Part shown: piece by piece, positions 35,110 through 45,520 of the stretch
How the letters are laid out: the number at the start of each line of letters is the position of its first letter
How positions within the stretch are numbered: position 1 is the first letter of the stretch
Origin: Zhengitettix transpicula
Taxonomy: Eukaryota > Arthropoda > Insecta > Orthoptera > Tetrigidae
Length of the DNA: 64,000 nucleotides
Assembly (NCBI GenBank): GCA_037074705.1
Contig: CM073596.1
Span: forward strand, 12,270,501-12,334,500
Direction of reading: 5' to 3'
The notes under the pieces: generated by a model
Told to the model about the DNA's origin: nothing
Databases searched by the model: none
The model's input: only the letters and a program-made list of their open reading frames with translations
Position numbers and translations under genes: made by a program

Positions 35110-35232
35110 TTTTTTTTCTTTTAGGTCAACAGGCTACATAAGGGTAATCCACATGGTGGCAACTCTCCTTTAATAGCATTGGAAGGGATTTGAAAGGGGG
35201 GATGCGGAAAGGTAGAGGAAGGTAGCCAAGGG
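35110..35232 (-). mobile_element. S retroposon fragment (tail end only)
   Basis: A T-run, then AACAGGCTACATAAGGGTAA, GGTGGCAACTCTCC, AAGGGGGGATGCGGAAAGG and GGTAGCCAAGGG. About 120 bp from the 3' end of an S element lying against, and probably inserted into or after, the Tigger relic. Confidence 0.85.
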
Positions 35233-35783
35233 TCTTCATCGTCATCGTTGTCCTCTTCATATATAAGATGGTCTTCACTGCCATCGAGAGCGTTACTTAC
35301 GCCGGACATCTTGAAGTATTTAACAACAATATCTTCTCTCCCTCTAGACCACGAGTGTTTCATCCACCGTGACACTCGTTTGATTGTAGGTCGTGAATTC
35401 ATGTTGGGTTTCATCCGTCATCCATTTGTTCCATCCCTCTCTCACGTCACTCTAAATGGTTTATTTATCGAGACTAAACTGATCTAGCAAAAGAAGAGAA
35501 TTCCTTCTCTCCCCTACTCTGTTATCCATAATTTCATATCAGCCTCGTCCATCCAACCCTTCGTTTGTCAGCATCGGTGCAATGCTGCTGCCAGTTGAGT
35601 CCAATGTTGCCGGATAGAGATCGGTTTCTCGCGGCGTCGAATATACGGCCATTTTTAAAACTGACGGGAATTTTAGATCAAACACTGGACATTTTTGTAT
35701 TAATTTCGGGTATAAGACGCACCTGAATTTTGGGGACAATTTTTTTTAAAGAAAAAAGTGCGTCGTATAGTCCGTCAAATACG
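35233..35783 (-). pseudogene. Tigger/pogo-type transposon relic
   Basis: On the minus strand the relic starts with CGTATTTGACGGACTATACG then ACGCACTTTTTTC, the kind of end seen in pogo/Tigger elements. It contains GTGCGTCTTATACCCG and closes with a transposase C-terminus: TIKRVSRWMKHSWSRGREDI, then VVKYFKMSGVSNALDGSEDH and an acidic EEDNDDDED tail, at about 35233-35400. The DDE core is missing, so this is an internally deleted copy. The S fragment truncates it on the left. Confidence 0.75.
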
Positions 35784-37256
35784 ATACTGGCTTCCTTTTT
35801 ATGTGAAATTACGACCATCTTGTTATTTGCTTGCTATTATCTGTGTAATTTTACTTGAAACCTTGTCACACACCTTGCGCATACCATCTTCTTTTCCGTC
35901 TGGACCAGTTCGTTGATCACCGTCTTCCCGATCCGCGCCAGCCACGCCCCGTGGACGACAGCGGTGATGATAATAACCCTCTCCTCTTTTCGAGAGCGAG
36001 ACAACTTCTATTTTTGCGCGCGTGTGTTAGCGACGGTAGCCTCGCATCCATATGCATAGACCTCATTTGCAACTTTAATAGCATGCTTCCTCGGGCTACA
36101 CACACACACACACACACACTCACGGACGCATATGCTCTGCTCATTAAACAGGCTCGCGGATCGCTTAATTGCACATAATGCGGCTAATCTGCTCTGGCAT
36201 CTTCGGGATGAATGGGCACAAAATTTGAGGGTTGTGTACAAACGTTATTACCCTTAAATGCCGTAAAAGGAGCCGCGCATATCGTGGCCGGAATGAAGAA
36301 ACGTCGAGGATTATGAAAGGGGAAAATACTGGAGAAGCTGAGTACAGGTAAACATTTGCGAGCTCTGGACTCTTGAACAACGATAGAATCATCCCCATTT
36401 ACCATGTTAGGACTATCCTGAAACCTACTTGCTTGCGATTGAAATTTGGCGGCTCATCGATGGATATATTTTTTAAGCGTAACTGCAGTCTTCACCACGG
36501 TTCAATTATTTAATTTAATCGTTTAATTCTTTAATGTTCTTTAGGAACCCTCCAAAAAGTTCGAATGTTAGGAAGGGTCGATAGACAGAGAACTCAAATT
36601 ATACTAAGCAAGGAGAGCATTTCCCGGGTTCAGGGTGTTGGATCAGGGTCCAGATCAATCGCAATTTTACTAGACTTAGTAGGAACGTGAGTATTAAAAA
36701 AATTGGACTAAAAGGAACTTGTCCTGTATGGGACTATTGAACTGCCAGCCCTTTTAATGTGGATATAATTTTGCAAATGAAGAACAGTAACCATTATTAA
36801 GAGAGAATAGATGGGCAGTTGGAAGAAGGAAAGGGTGTTCAAACAGCCAGACAGAGAGAGAAAAGCTGAGATATCTCCTATGTTATTGAAAATTTAGTGG
36901 AAAATAGGCAAAACAGAGATAGAAAAACTTAAATATCTCCTATGCTACGAAAAAGGTTAGTGGAGAATAGGCAATAGGAACGTCAAGACTGAAGGTCGAG
37001 CCATCAACGCCACCACGACCTGTCGTGACAGCACAACAGGTCAAGAGCCACCTAAGCAAAGCACTGTGCAAAAGCTAACATGACGATGTGTAAAATACAA
37101 ATTATACGTGAACGTATTCTCTGATTCAGTAACGTTTATAAACAAAGACATTTATACATTTAAAGTAGTCTCCGCTGCGCGGCCCAGTATCCCGTTTATT
37201 ATGTTTCTCCCGCCGTGGTATTTAGGATGCTTAAAAATATAAGACGATAAAACAAA
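35784..37256. other. no recognised gene; CA tract and a tandem pair
   Basis: (CA)n at about 36100-36119 in a GC-richer stretch (35860-36300) with overlapping unrecognised frames on both strands. A diverged tandem pair of about 60 bp lies at 36851-36973 (ATATCTCCTATG, TTAGTGGA.AATAGGCA). Nothing else recognised. Confidence 0.5.
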
Positions 37257-37745
37257 GTCAGCCTGTGAGAGCTGTTCTCTCGCAGGCACAATTTTTCTGG
37301 AGAGACGGAGGGTGGGCTACCTTTGTGGATGTCTTCTCCTCTCTCTGTTTTTTTTTAACTAAGGTTCCCACAAGCCGAGGCAGCTAGGCCTGTTTTGAGA
37401 GGTGTATGACCTTGGGCATGCGGTAAGAGTTGTCCGTTGGAACAGTCGGCCCGCTGCCTCCTAAACTGGTCGAGGCACACGGAGAAGGGAGTTCTGCATC
37501 CCCACAGCAAACCCCTCTCTCGTCATCGGAATGGTGTATCAACTACGTAATGCCCGACCTACCTGATGCATGTTTTTCTAGAGTTTTCCCTGCGTCACTT
37601 TTAGGCGAATGCCGGGTAGGATCCTAAAACTATATCTCTGGGGCCCTAGTTAACCCTTGGCTACATTCCTCTACCCTTCCGCATCCCCCTTTTAAATCCC
37701 TTCCTATGCTATTAAAGGGGAGTTGCCACTATGTGGATTACACTA
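37257..37745 (+). mobile_element. S retroposon copy, near full length
   Basis: Starts with the 5' hairpin GCCTGTGAGAG..CTCTCGCAGGC, then CTAAGGTTCCCACAAGCCGA, GGTAAGAGTTGTCC, CTGCCTCCTAAACTGGTCGA, the GATGCA..TTTTTCTAGAG core and TTGCCACTATGTGGATTACA. The A-rich tail is replaced by CTAAAATAAAAAATATA. The junction-defining TGTAGCCTG is missing. Confidence 0.85.
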
Positions 37746-37763
37746 AAATAAAAAATATATATA

Positions 37764-38537
37764 CCTTTGGTATGTCTTCACATCTCTCTGGCTTTTGAAC
37801 TAAGGTACCGACATGCCGAGGCACCTCGGTCTATTTTGAGAGGTGTATGTTCTGATAAAAACCCACGATTTTGACACTACATTGAAATTATTTTTAGTCA
37901 TCTGTGGATTAAAATGTTTTCATATACCCACCTTTTCATTTTCATGAGATATAAACCTATTATTTGGGGGCAAATTGGAGGACTTTTGATTAAAATTATT
38001 TTTATTAATTAACCATGGCGCCATATTTGTAAAAATCTGATAAAATCCCGCGATCTTGACACTATATTGAAACAATTTTTAAGTCACCTGTGTTTTTTTT
38101 CATATACCTCTGATTTTCATTTTCATGAGATATAAACCTATTGTTTAATAGAAATTTAGAGAACTTTTGATAAAAATTATTTTCATGAATTAACTACGGC
38201 GTCATATTTGTAAAAATTTGAAAACAAAAACCCTGCGATTTTTACACAATATTGAAACAATTTTTTAGTCACCTGTAGCTTATTTTTTTTTCACATACTC
38301 AGCTTTTCATTTTCAATAGATATAAACCTATTATTTGATAGCAATTTAAAAGTCTTTTATTAAATGATATTTTATTAATTTAAATATATTTTATTAACTA
38401 AAATTTATTTTAATCAATTAAAATTTATTTTTATCAATTATAATTTATTTTTATTAATTAATATTTATTTTTAAGAATTAAAATTTATTTTTATTAATTA
38501 AAATTTATTTTTATTATTAATTTCTTGGACTGAGCTA
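37764..38537 (+). repeat. S-5'/satellite composite, copy 2
   Basis: Begins CCTTTGGTATG and GAACTAAGGTACCGACATGC, as does 12876-13383, then three units of about 183 bp start near 37851, 38036 and 38217. It ends with repeated AAATTTATTTTTATTAATT and GGACTGAGCTAA. In both places the composite directly follows an S copy. Confidence 0.8.
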
Positions 38538-39002
38538 ATTTCGTAGCCGTTTAATGAACACCATTAGAATACGTCCAGTGTTTTAAGTATAAGCAGTTTT
38601 ATTCGCTGCAAGTTAAATGATTTGATTTATTAATAGTTAATATACAAATTTCGTGTGACAGCAAAAGTTTTGTTCTGGAAAACGTGGCTTTGCCTCCTCT
38701 CCGTGTTGAAGACTTCATTACACGGATCGGGGCGGTATTTTGTGGAACAAATTGAAGTGCGCCTTGAAATAGCGCTGCCGTCGTCTCATTAATGCTGTGT
38801 GTAGTGTCGTGTTGTGTTCTGTGGGTTCGGGTCAGCTGCTTTAAATAACGGCACGAGGACCTCCTCCCTCGAGTTCGTTCATCACGCGGAGCTACGACGA
38901 CTAATTAAAGATCAACTTCTACTCTGCGTAGGTCCTTCCGGAATCACCTGCGGAATTCTTCATCGTCAACCGTGCAAGGATCTCACTGTACTGTAACTTA
39001 TA
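38538..39002. other. GC-richer unique-looking segment
   Basis: From about 38640 the sequence is CpG-richer than its flanks. It contains an unrecognised 60-codon frame (38814-38996) that runs to the edge of the next Helitron. No family recognised. Confidence 0.35.
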
Positions 39003-40701
39003 CTAGCGTTGCCCGTGTACTTATTTATTTTAAACACGAAAAAGTATTTAATTCTATATTAATCTTTAGTAAAGAAACCTAATTGTTCCTAGTCCCGTAC
39101 ATACTTTCACCGCATGGTGTATTTATTGAATAGCTATAAAATACATTGAATTTTATTACATCTATCCCAAAAAACATACCTTCGAATATCTTTACAAATA
39201 TAATACTTAAATATACTTCTTGAGTATTGCAGGATATAACTGTCCCTGAGTCTTCAGACATTACGAAAGATTAAATTTATGAAATTGTTAGCTAGATTCA
39301 TAACGTAAAGAAATCGTTGCAATATTGGAGTAACGTAAATCGCGACGAAATTAACTTACATTTTTCGCAATTATCGTAATGTATTTCGTATAGTTTTTTT
39401 ATCATCATTCGATTGTATATTGCTGGATAATTTAAATGTTTTATTCAGTAAAAATATTTCTGCTTTATTTCATTACGACAAAAGGAACTATTTACTTTTT
39501 TGTGCGGTATCGTCGCGTAGTAACGTCTGTCTCGCGTACGCTGTGACGTCATGATTTCTTGACGCGCAGTCATTTAATACAAAATTGAATTCTTTTTTAA
39601 TTATAATTATTTTCGTCTTTATTCTAGGGGTTCCTCACCCCCACAGTACCGTGTTTGGAAGAATATTTCTAAACAAATGGTCGCCATATTGTAGTCACTA
39701 ATATGGCACGTATACAAACTTACATTTTCCGCACGGATCGTAATGTATTTCGTATGGTTTTTATTATCAATAGATGCAGTATTTCTGGATAAAATTATAC
39801 TCTTTATTAAATGAAAATATTTATGCATTATTTTAGTACGGAAAAAGGAACTATTTCCTTAGTTCGTTGCGTAATAACGTCTGTTTCTCTCATCCACCTG
39901 ACTTCACGGTCTCTTGGCAGTAATTTAACACAAAGTTATCACGTTAATCAATTATAACTCTTTTCGCCTTTTTAGTAGGGGTTTTTCACCTCACAGTACA
40001 GTTTCTTTTTTTTAGGGCAACAGGCTACATGAGGGTGATCCACATTGGGCAACTCCCCTTTAATAGCATAGGAAGGGATTTAAAAGGGAGGATGCGGAAG
40101 GGTAGAGAAAGGTAGCCAAGGGTTACTAGGGCCCCCGGGCTGTGGTTTAAGGATCCTACCCGGCATTCGCCTAAAGAAATGCAGGGAAAACCCTAGAAAA
40201 ACCTGCATCGGGTAGGTCGGGCATTGGGTACTTGTCCCACGCCCTTCCGATAGCGGGAGAGGAAATTGCTGTGGGAACGCAGCATTCCCTTCTCCGTACC
40301 TCGACCAGTTTAGGAAGCAGCTGGCCGACTATTCCAATGGGAATAGCGAACAACTCTTACCGTATGCCCAAGGTCTGCGACCCCGGAACAGACACCTCTC
40401 AAAACAGGCCGAGGTGCCTCGGCTTATGGGAACCTTAGTTCAAAAACGGAGAGGAAAAGGCATACCCTAAGGTAGCCCCTTCGTATCTCTCCTAAAAGGT
40501 TCTGCATGCGAGAGATTATCCCTCGCAGGTATTGCCTGCGAGAGAATAGCCCTCCCAGGGCTTATTCATTGTACAGTTTGTCGTTGTTTGAAGAATATAT
40601 GTACCAATTTCTGCTGCAATCTGCCCACGAGTTTAAATATGTATAGATATTAACGTAAATACATACATACAAATATACATACTTTTTTACTATATAAATT
40701 A
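39003..40701 (-). mobile_element. Helitron-like H1 double copy, interrupted by an S element
   Basis: Two H1 segments in the same orientation are joined at about 39668. The first (39003-39667) keeps a shortened CTAG end (CTAGCGTTGCCCGTGTAC). The second begins again with the TAAACAAATGGTCGCCATAT block and continues to the 5' end near 40701 (TTTTTTACTATATAAATT on the plus strand). An S copy (40005-40570) splits the second segment between AGTACAGTTT and GTACAGTTTGTCG. No coding capacity. Confidence 0.8.
40005..40570 (-). mobile_element. S retroposon, full-length reference copy with 9-bp target duplication
   Basis: A 566-bp element flanked by GTACAGTTT at 39996-40004 and 40571-40579. On its sense (minus) strand the order is: a 5' hairpin zone of CCTGCGAGGGATAATCTCTC type, CTAAGGTTCCCATAAGC with palindrome GCCGAGGCACCTCGGC, GGTAAGAGTTG, CTATTCCCATTGGAATAGTC, CCTAAACTGGTCGAGG, CTCTCCCGCTATCGGAAGGG, CCGATGCAGGTTTTTCTAGG, GGTAGGATCCTTAAACC, TTGCCCAATGTGGATCACC, GTAGCCTGTTGCCCT and an A-run. 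A-tail and direct repeats show retroposition. I see no convincing tRNA-type promoter boxes, so the source RNA is unknown. Confidence 0.9.
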
Positions 40702-41370
40702 ACCTTATTGCTTCGTACGCAAGGGTAGAAGTTACCAGGAGGTGTTGAAAGAGTTGGTGACAGAAACTTTCAACTTATTTGTCTTTAATCCTGAGAAACT
40801 TCTGTTCAGTATAAACGTCAAGACGGTAAGCTTGTATTCAATAGTGTAGCTTTTTAACGCGGAATAAACTGACTTATAGCTATATTTATCCGTGGCTGTT
40901 AATAAACCGCCCTCTACACCGTTCCTCCAAACGGACCAGTTCTCTCGATTGTCAGTATCAGACAGAATCTGTTGGACAGATTTTTTTTTAAAAGCAGATT
41001 GATCAAACATTCTATAATCCAAACGCCAAGTTTTGCAAAATTTTTGTTGTTTGTTTTATGAACATGAATAAACATCGCAATTTTTGATCGACAATATGTG
41101 TAAAAAAACCAGCCAAAATAGAGAAATGGTGACCACTATTATATATATTCATCTATCAAAGACCTTAATTATTATCATGTAAATCCTAATAGTACGTCAA
41201 GAAGTAATATTAAAACGTGAGCTTGCAGTATCAAAAACGGTTTGATTTTTGATTCAGCGACTGCTGTGGCACTTTTACGTCAAAATCCAGATGAACGTAA
41301 ATGAACTTGAGACATCCAATGCGCTACAGAGACAAAGGATCAGCTGAGATATTGACTTGTCGCAGACTAA
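40702..41370. other. no recognised gene
   Basis: AT-rich; the 96-codon minus-strand frame at 40732-41022 matches nothing I recognise. Confidence 0.5.
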
Positions 41371-41800
41371 CCGACTCCGACGAAGCTGAGCACCTTCAGC
41401 GGGAAAGGTGATGTCCACAGTTTTCTGCGACGCACATTTAACTGTATAGAAATGGTCGAACGATAAGTCGTGAAAATTATGCGTCGTTATTGGTCCAATT
41501 GAGACCAGGATGTCAAGTAAAACTGTAAGAGTTTGTCCAAGAAGAATGTGCTGGTCCAGCCAATACCTGTACAGTTCCGATAACGGAAATTGGAACCATT
41601 ATATTCACCAGATTTGGACCACTGCGACTGTTCACTATTTTAAAACTTGAAGAAATTGACAAACATGGGAAATCATTCACGTCGAACAAAGAGATCATTG
41701 CAAGTAACTACGATTTTGAAGACCTGGTGGAAACATTTTTGGACGAATTGGCAGATTGGCTGTGGTGCATAGAAAAGAAACAAGATTATGCGGCGTAATA
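41371..41800 (+). pseudogene. old, decayed mariner transposase (different lineage)
   Basis: Read across several frames: SAGKVMSTVFCDAH (about 41397), YASLLVQLRPG, SKKNVLVQ where KKKVLFHQDNAP is usual, YSPDL-like ...DHCDCSLF, LKKL, then FTSNKEIIASNYDFEDLVET (about 41674) and WCIEKKQDYAA before a stop near 41798. The order matches the second half of a mariner transposase, but the wording differs from the 25.7/51.7/63.6-kb copies, so it is another and much older lineage. No inverted ends are recognisable. Confidence 0.65.
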
Positions 41801-42940
41801 AAACTGAATAAACCAATAATGATGTATTATTGAACTACCGTCATACAAAACAACGTGTTTTCTTATTTATTTATTTTTTAAAAAATCTAGGTTATTACTT
41901 TTCGACGCTTAGGAGTTTCTTCCGTCACTGGCCCACGATTCTATCGTCGCTATCTGTTGAAGCCTGCTCATGTTCTGTTCCATCCAATCCCAGAACTAAT
42001 TAGTGAGGATCCCACACTCCTTATACAGCATCCAATCGACCGACAAATTTATTGAAGCTCCAACGCTAAATTAATACGTCACCATGGATAATCCAAGTGG
42101 TGATTGGTATCCAATGCAATAGGCGATCTGATCGTAGCTTACGACACAACCTGATATTTTCCAAAAAAGGGAAGCAGCTGGTCGTGCACATTTGAATAGC
42201 CAACAGCGCTGTTTATGTAAAAAAAACGACGGTTACTTTCTTCTACTTTTACTCATATTATCGAAACTTCGGAACTCGTAAGACTAAATCGGAACTGAAC
42301 AGGACAAACTGCTCGTCTGTATAAATATGCAAAGCGTTACGAAACTCTGGACTCGTCATGACATTCCGTGTCAACTCCAATAATTGGCGGCCTTGTATCT
42401 GTTGACACATGGGCTCCTGTTAAGCCTCTACATCTTTACCATATCTGTTAAATGAAATGAGCAGAGACAAAGTTGTATGGAAATGAAACCGTATTATAAG
42501 AGACGCGAACACGGAAAAATCCGCTTTTAGATGCCCGCACACTTCTAATTTTTAAAATTATTATACTGGTATGTAATTATAAATAACGAACATGTCCTTG
42601 TAATTCTTCAACGATTAAAGAGTATTATTCGTATTTAGAGAGATTGAGTGATTTTAAATCTGCGCCAATAATTCTATGGATACACTTAAAAATTTAACAT
42701 AGTCGATTCAGATTCGCTAGAAAATATGTACTATATAATGTATTGATGAAATTAATCTGCTTCGTTATAAATTTCCCGTTCCATTGCCAAGAAGATTTTT
42801 TTCTCAATTTTGTTCCTGTTTGTACCACAGTAATAAAATTCCACAGATTCCTAAAGGGTTGGGCTTAGATTTTCGTTATTTTTCGGATCCTGTTTCAGAA
42901 GATCGTGAAACAATTCTGATGCTTGTTATTGATTTTATTT
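41801..42940. other. no recognisable feature
   Basis: Mixed composition; no gene or repeat recognised. Confidence 0.5.
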
Positions 42941-44052
42941 GATTTATTTTATTCCATTAGTCGTCGTATGAGGAAATTGGATACGTCAATACAAAGAATT
43001 ACAATTAATAAATGGATGATACAATCCTAAATAATTAAAAGTTAACATAAAATTACTAAAATTCCGGAACACAAATTTCTCCTGTCCAACATAAGTAAAA
43101 TATATTAATAACTAGCTGGATGCCCGGCGTTGCTCGTGTACTTATTTATATAAACTCGAAAAAGTATTTAATTGAATACTTAAATATATTCCTTGAGTAC
43201 TTCAGGATATAATCATCACTCAGTCTTCATACATTACGAAATATTATATTGATGAAATTGTTAGCTAAACTCACAACTAATATAGCGCGAAAATTAACTT
43301 ATATTTTCCGCAAGGATGGTAAAGTAATTCGTATTCTTCTTTATTATCATTCGATGGAGTATTGCTGTATAAAATTATATTTTTTATTTAAAGAAAATAT
43401 TTCTGCTTTATTTCATTCCTAATAAAGGAGATATTTCCTTTGTTCGTTGCGTACTAACGTCTTTCTCTCGCGCGACGTCATTGTCTCTTGGCGCGCAGTA
43501 ATTTAACATTTAAGGATAATGGTTTTTAATTATAATTCTTTCCACCTTTATGCTATGGGTTTGTCACCCCCACAGTACCGGTTCTCGATTTTGGCAGAAT
43601 ACGTATACCAATTTTTGTTGCATTCTGTCCACGCGATAAAATTTGTATAAAGAACAACGTAAATACATACATACATACATACAGACATACATACATACAT
43701 ACAAATATACATCCTTTTTTATTATATAGATAACAAAAATAATAATTCTTAAACTATACTAAGCGTATAAAATTTACACTTCCAATAAAAAATATGTACT
43801 AGTAAATAATTAATGATTCGAGAATTAAATATAATAAAATATAGAAGTTTCACATCACACAAAAATAAACACAATACCTTACACACACACACAGTAGAAG
43901 GAAACACGAACGACGGACTAGTGACTTCCCGAAACAGAGGGAAGAGGAATCTGCCCTTCCGTAGAAACTCCAGGACGTCCATAAAACAAGCAAACTAAAG
44001 AGCAGAAAAGACTAACAGAGACAAAGCAACACATTGAACACATTTTCAGTTT
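42941..44052 (+). repeat. C repeat copy 1, split by a Helitron
   Basis: 42941-43111 and 43731-44052 together match 53180-53705: TTATTCCATTAGTCGTCGTA, GGAACACAAATTTCTC, then ATATGTACTAGTAAATAAT, CGAAACAGAGGGAAGAGGAA and GAAACTCCAGG. The gap in the match is exactly the H1 element 43112-43730. The repeat class is unknown. Confidence 0.85.
43112..43730 (-). mobile_element. Helitron-like element, family H1 copy 7, with resolved empty site
   Basis: On the minus strand: host A (43731), TCTATATAATAAAAAAGG start with TGTATGTATG repeats, the H1 interior, and a GGGCATCCAGCTAG end before host T (43111). In C copy 2 the same position reads uninterrupted between 53361 and 53362 (AATAA|TAAC), so the element went in between A and T without duplication. 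Short subtype, no coding capacity. Confidence 0.95.
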
Positions 44053-44756
44053 TTTGTTTTAAATTAATTGTTTGGGAACGATCAAGAAACTCCTGTACTG
44101 AGTAAATTAAATTTCGAGGGATATGATTATGCTTATTTCTACACGTAACTAATATTGTTACTATGATTTATTATTTACTCATACAGGAACGTTGACCAGT
44201 ATCATTTATACGATCAACATAGTTTTTACTGCACCAACTCTCACTGAGGACAAATAAAAAGTTTATACCTTCTGGGGGTTGCTCAACATCATTACTTTTA
44301 AACGCAGGTCATTTGTTATGTTAATATTTGTACCGCGTGAATAACGTATAGCAAGAATTAAATGATTGACAGTCTCATAGCTCCGAACATGCTTCTTACG
44401 TAGGAAAATAATGTTTTCAAAGCACGCAATGGAAGAGGAGTTTTCTTGAGTAGGTAACCTTCAGTGGGACGGAACTGGTTGCGTGATACATGTTATTAAT
44501 GGACACCATCACACCTCATACGTGTGACAGAAGAGAGTTCTCGCCCTTATCTCCAGTGAGAATTCGTCAGCCGAGACCCAGTGGGATGCGAAAATCGTGT
44601 CTAATTCATGAGGCCGAGATTGTGTGTACACACCTCGTCACAAAAATAGAGCGCCCCTTCCTCACCGCAGCACGCAAAACAGCTTTACTTCGGATCGTTC
44701 CTTCTACTCTTATTGTTTGTGAAGGAAAATAACTCCTCCCATTACAAGTTGTGTAA
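44053..44756. other. no recognised gene
   Basis: The 80-codon frame at 44490-44732 in a GC-richer patch matches nothing I know. Otherwise AT-rich. Confidence 0.5.
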
Positions 44757-45053
44757 CGAGTAATTCTTTTTTTCCGGACAGTATCTCAATTCGAAAATTA
44801 TTTTAAATATATACATCATAATACTCAGAGTAACCTTATACTATGTGTAGCTGGAGCATTTAAGGATTTTAGTGTCTCCAACATGGATATTTTCGAACAA
44901 ACAGATTTATACCGCAACTACATGGTTAACGAAGACGCAGCTGTTTCATTTCCAACCGGGAAAGTCAAAAGTATTGATGTAAAAACATTGTTCTCATTAA
45001 GTAACAAGTATGATGAAAAATTAACGGATAATAATGAAGGAAAATATATGTAA
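44757..45053 (+). CDS. unrecognised open frame with 3' splice-site-like start (possible terminal exon)
   Basis: The frame is open for 99 codons from a stop at 44754-44756 to TAA at 45051-45053. It reads protein-like throughout: SQFENYFKYIHHNTQSNLIL, then CVAGAFKDFSVSNMDIFEQT, then DLYRNYMVNEDAAVSFPTGK and a polar C-terminal end finishing EGKYM. The first ATG is at 44883, which leaves 56 residues. A pyrimidine tract and AG (TTCTTTTTTTCCGGACAG, ending 44781) sit just upstream, as a 3' splice site would; used there, the exon would be 44782-45053 with two bases completing a split codon. Codons favour purine first positions, unlike the surrounding noise. I recognise no domain. It could be the last exon of a host gene, a piece of an unknown mobile element, or chance. 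Confidence 0.3.
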   Translation, partial: RVILFFRTVSQFENYFKYIHHNTQSNLILCVAGAFKDFSVSNMDIFEQTDLYRNYMVNEDAAVSFPTGKVKSIDVKTLFSLSNKYDEKLTDNNEGKYM

Positions 45054-45280
45054 CCTCCACGTGTTTGAAGAACAAAACAAAAAAAAAATGGTACTATTGT
45101 AACAGTGTTCCGTTAAGAAGTGCTTGATTTTAGTATCCAAAAAATATACTAGTTCTTAATCGTGACAAGGAAATATTTCCTGGAATTGTGGGCACTTTGA
45201 TTTCATTATTCTCACAGTAGAGTTGAACTAATTTTATTACTACATTTACTAATAATTTTGTTAAGTTAGCAACTAAAGGG

Positions 45281-45520
45281 ATATTCTCTCGCAAGTACCC
45301 AATGGCCGACCTACCTGATGCAGGTTTTTCTAGGGTTTTCCCTGCATTTCTTTAGACGAATGCCGGGTAGGATCATAAAACCATAGCCCGGGGGCCCTAG
45401 TTAACCCTTGGCTACCTTCCTCTACCCTTCCGCACCCCCCTTTCAAATCCCTTCCTATGCTATTAAAGGGGAGTTGTCCAAAGTGGATTACCCTCATGTA
45501 TCCTGCTGCCCTAAAAAAAT
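45281..45520 (+). mobile_element. S retroposon copy with large internal deletion
   Basis: The 5' hairpin part GATATTCTCTCGCA is joined directly to AGTACCCAATGGCCGACC, so about 300 bp of the middle is missing. The rest is typical and ends TGTATCCTGCTGCCCT with an A-run. Confidence 0.8.

Noticed and set aside
36008..36405. Several overlapping minus-strand frames around the CA tract
   Set aside because: Mutually overlapping and partly made of the CA microsatellite.
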